Origin: Hippopus hippopus
Lineage: Eukaryota > Mollusca > Bivalvia > Cardiida > Cardiidae
Assembly: GCA_946811185.2 (NCBI GenBank)
Contig: OX328102.1
Coordinates: 52,739,619 to 52,803,618, forward strand
DNA length: 64,000 nt
Reading direction: 5' to 3'
Within the stretch, counting starts at the first letter, position 1. Every line of letters begins with the position of its first letter. Made by a program: the position numbers and the translations under genes. This document shows positions 62,347-64,000 of the stretch, piece by piece. The notes beneath the pieces were generated by a model. The model saw only the letters and a list, made by a program, of their open reading frames with translations. It ran no database searches and had not been told where the DNA came from.

Positions 62347-64000
62347 ATTTATCCCCCGCCGAAGGTAGGGGGATATAGTTTTAGCGTTGTCCGTCCGTCC
62401 GTCCGTCCGTCCGGGAGAATATCTCCAATACCATTGGACAGAATTTCGTGAAACTTTATATGTGTGGACAATAACCCATTCCGCCGTGACACTTTTTTTG
62501 TTTTTTTGATTCGATGCAAAATGGCCGACTGGGAGCGATTTTAAGTTACGCGGTTGAGTGAATTTTTCTTGTTTTCAGTCTTCATTTTTACAGCATTTTC
62601 TGCTTGTCCGGAGCATAACTTTGTCATCTCCAGTCCGATTGACTTAAAACTTGGCATTTGTGTTTGTTGCAATAAAACGGAGTGCAGTGCGAAAGAACCA
62701 TAACTCTACCTCGTGCTGTCTTTGAGTTATTTCCCTTTGATCGTCATTTTTACAGCATTTTCTGCTTGTCCGGAGCATAACTTTGTCATCTCCAGTCCGA
62801 TTGACTTGAAACTTGGCGTTTGTGTTTGTTGCAATAATACGGAGTGCAGTGCGAAAGAACCATAACTCTACCTCGTGCTGTCTTTGAGTTATTTCCCTTT
62901 GATCGTCATTTTTACAGCATTTAGTGCTTGTCCGGAATATAACTTTGTCATCTCAAGTCAAAACGACTTCAAACTTGGTATGCATGTTTGTTGCAATATT
63001 ACGGAGTACAGTGCACAAGAACAATAACTCTACCTAGCGCGGATTTTGAGTAATTCCACTTTGATCTTCATTTTTACAGTCCAGTTCTTTGTTCGGAGCT
63101 TAACTTTGTCATCTCCAGTCCGATTGACTTAAAACTTGGCATTTGTGTTTGTTGCAATAATACGGAGTGCAGTGCGAAAGAACCATAACTCTACCTCGTG
63201 CTGTTTTTGAGTTATTTCCCTTTTACAGCATTTTCTGCTTGTCCGGAATACAACTTTGTCATTTTTAGTCTGAAAATCTTCAAATTTAGTATGCATGATT
63301 GTTGAAAAATTACGGAGTGCCGTGCACAAGAGCCATAACTCTTCCTAGCACGAATTTTGAGTTATTCCCCCTTAGATCTTCATTTTTATAGCATTTCTTG
63401 CTTGTACGGAGCATAACTTTGTCATCTTAAGTAGGAATGATTTGAAATATGGTATGCTTATTTGTTGCAATATTTGGAAGTGCAGTGCGCAGGAATTGTA
63501 ACTCTACCTCGTGCTATCTTTGAGTTATTTCCCTTTGATCGTCATTTTTACAGCATTTAGTGCTTGTCCGGAATATAACTTTGTCATCTCAAGTCAGAAG
63601 GACTTCAAACTTGGTATGCATGTTTGTTGCAATATTACAGAGTACAGTGCTCAAGAACAATAACTATACCTAGCGCGGATTTTGAGTAATTCCACTTTGA
63701 TCTTCATTTTTACAGTATTTCTTGCTTGTCCGGAACGGAACTTTGTCACCTCAAGTCAAATTGACTTGACACTTGGTAAACATGTTTGTTGCAGTTACGA
63801 AAAGTGCAATGCACTGGAGCCGTAACCTTACCTAATGCCCTTTTGGAATTATTCCCTATTCATTTTTTTTTTTCAGCTTTTCATGCTTCTCTACAATATA
63901 ACTTTGTCTTTTCATGTTGGAATGACCTGAAACTTTATATGCATGTTTCCTTAACATTAGAGGAGACATTCATGCCTATTTCAATCACTTACATGATTTC
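62347..64000 (+). mobile_element. Helentron-like module M6, runs off the right edge
   Basis: The 5' region has TATCCCCCGCC-GAAGG-TAGGGGGATA, then (GTCC)n at 62388-62413, a short unique stretch, then M1-type monomers at 62605, 62767, 62929, 63090, 63240, 63403, 63565, 63727 and 63888. One unit is shorter by exactly 12 bp. The internal junction at 63080 (CAGTCCAGTTCTTTG) looks like a re-started array. The 3' terminus is beyond the window. Confidence 0.78.

Overview
The window reads as animal nuclear DNA, most likely from a bivalve mollusc (probably a heterodont clam). The sequence is AT-rich, has short exons in very long introns, and is saturated with short hairpin transposons, tRNA-headed SINEs and (GTCC)n/tandem-monomer modules of types I remember from bivalve genomes. 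The species assignment is inference. No bacterial-type gene organisation is present.

Only one host gene can be supported. It lies on the + strand as seven phase-compatible exons (4728-4841, 48550-48629, 51479-51639, 56669-56709, 57327-57425, 58673-58834, 61551-61646). Together they give 753 nt, or 251 codons, open throughout and with consensus splice sites. The last two exons encode the start of a Dbl-homology (DH) domain, so the product is a Rho guanine nucleotide exchange factor. It resembles the PLEKHG5/6/7 group as I recall it. The gene continues past both edges: exon 4728 has a splice acceptor, and the rest of the DH and any PH domain are missing on the right. The first intron here is 43.7 kb. 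About 1.2% of the window is host coding sequence.

The rest is layered mobile DNA. (i) Family F1: about 40 copies of a ~220 bp element with TTAA flanks, CCCTTTACC-type ends and a central ~33 bp-arm hairpin tipped CTGGTTACCAG. (ii) Family F2: about 18 copies of a ~250 bp element with GCCATGCTCTG ends and a CAGCCTGCGC hairpin. (iii) F3, F4 and F6: further palindromic families. F4 also has TTAA/CCCTT ends. (iv) Helitron/Helentron-like non-autonomous modules (7278-8319, 32866-34202, 35590-36222, 38876-39443, 53267-54796, 62347-edge). They have different 5' hairpins and monomers, but the right ends that can be read share CTCTWG followed by T, usually preceded by a hairpin. (v) Tc1: one nearly intact DD34E transposon (59522-61078, minus strand, one frameshift) and Tc1-derived foldback elements with ~240 bp inverted repeats (5293-5917; 32309-32714). 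(vi) A decayed mariner transposase (47728-48356), a 5'-truncated CR1/jockey-type LINE (11354-12540) and about 20 SINE pieces with different tRNA-like heads joined to one common tail.

Two internal comparisons are unusually informative. A duplicated ~515 bp repeat (737-1253 and 30940-32150) gives an empty and a filled site for an unnamed 670 bp transposon with a 6 bp target duplication. Nested insertions into F1 and F6 fix the ends of two Helentron-like modules. A minisatellite at 6171-6340 places perfect NF-Y-type CCAAT motifs exactly 31 bp apart in the long intron.
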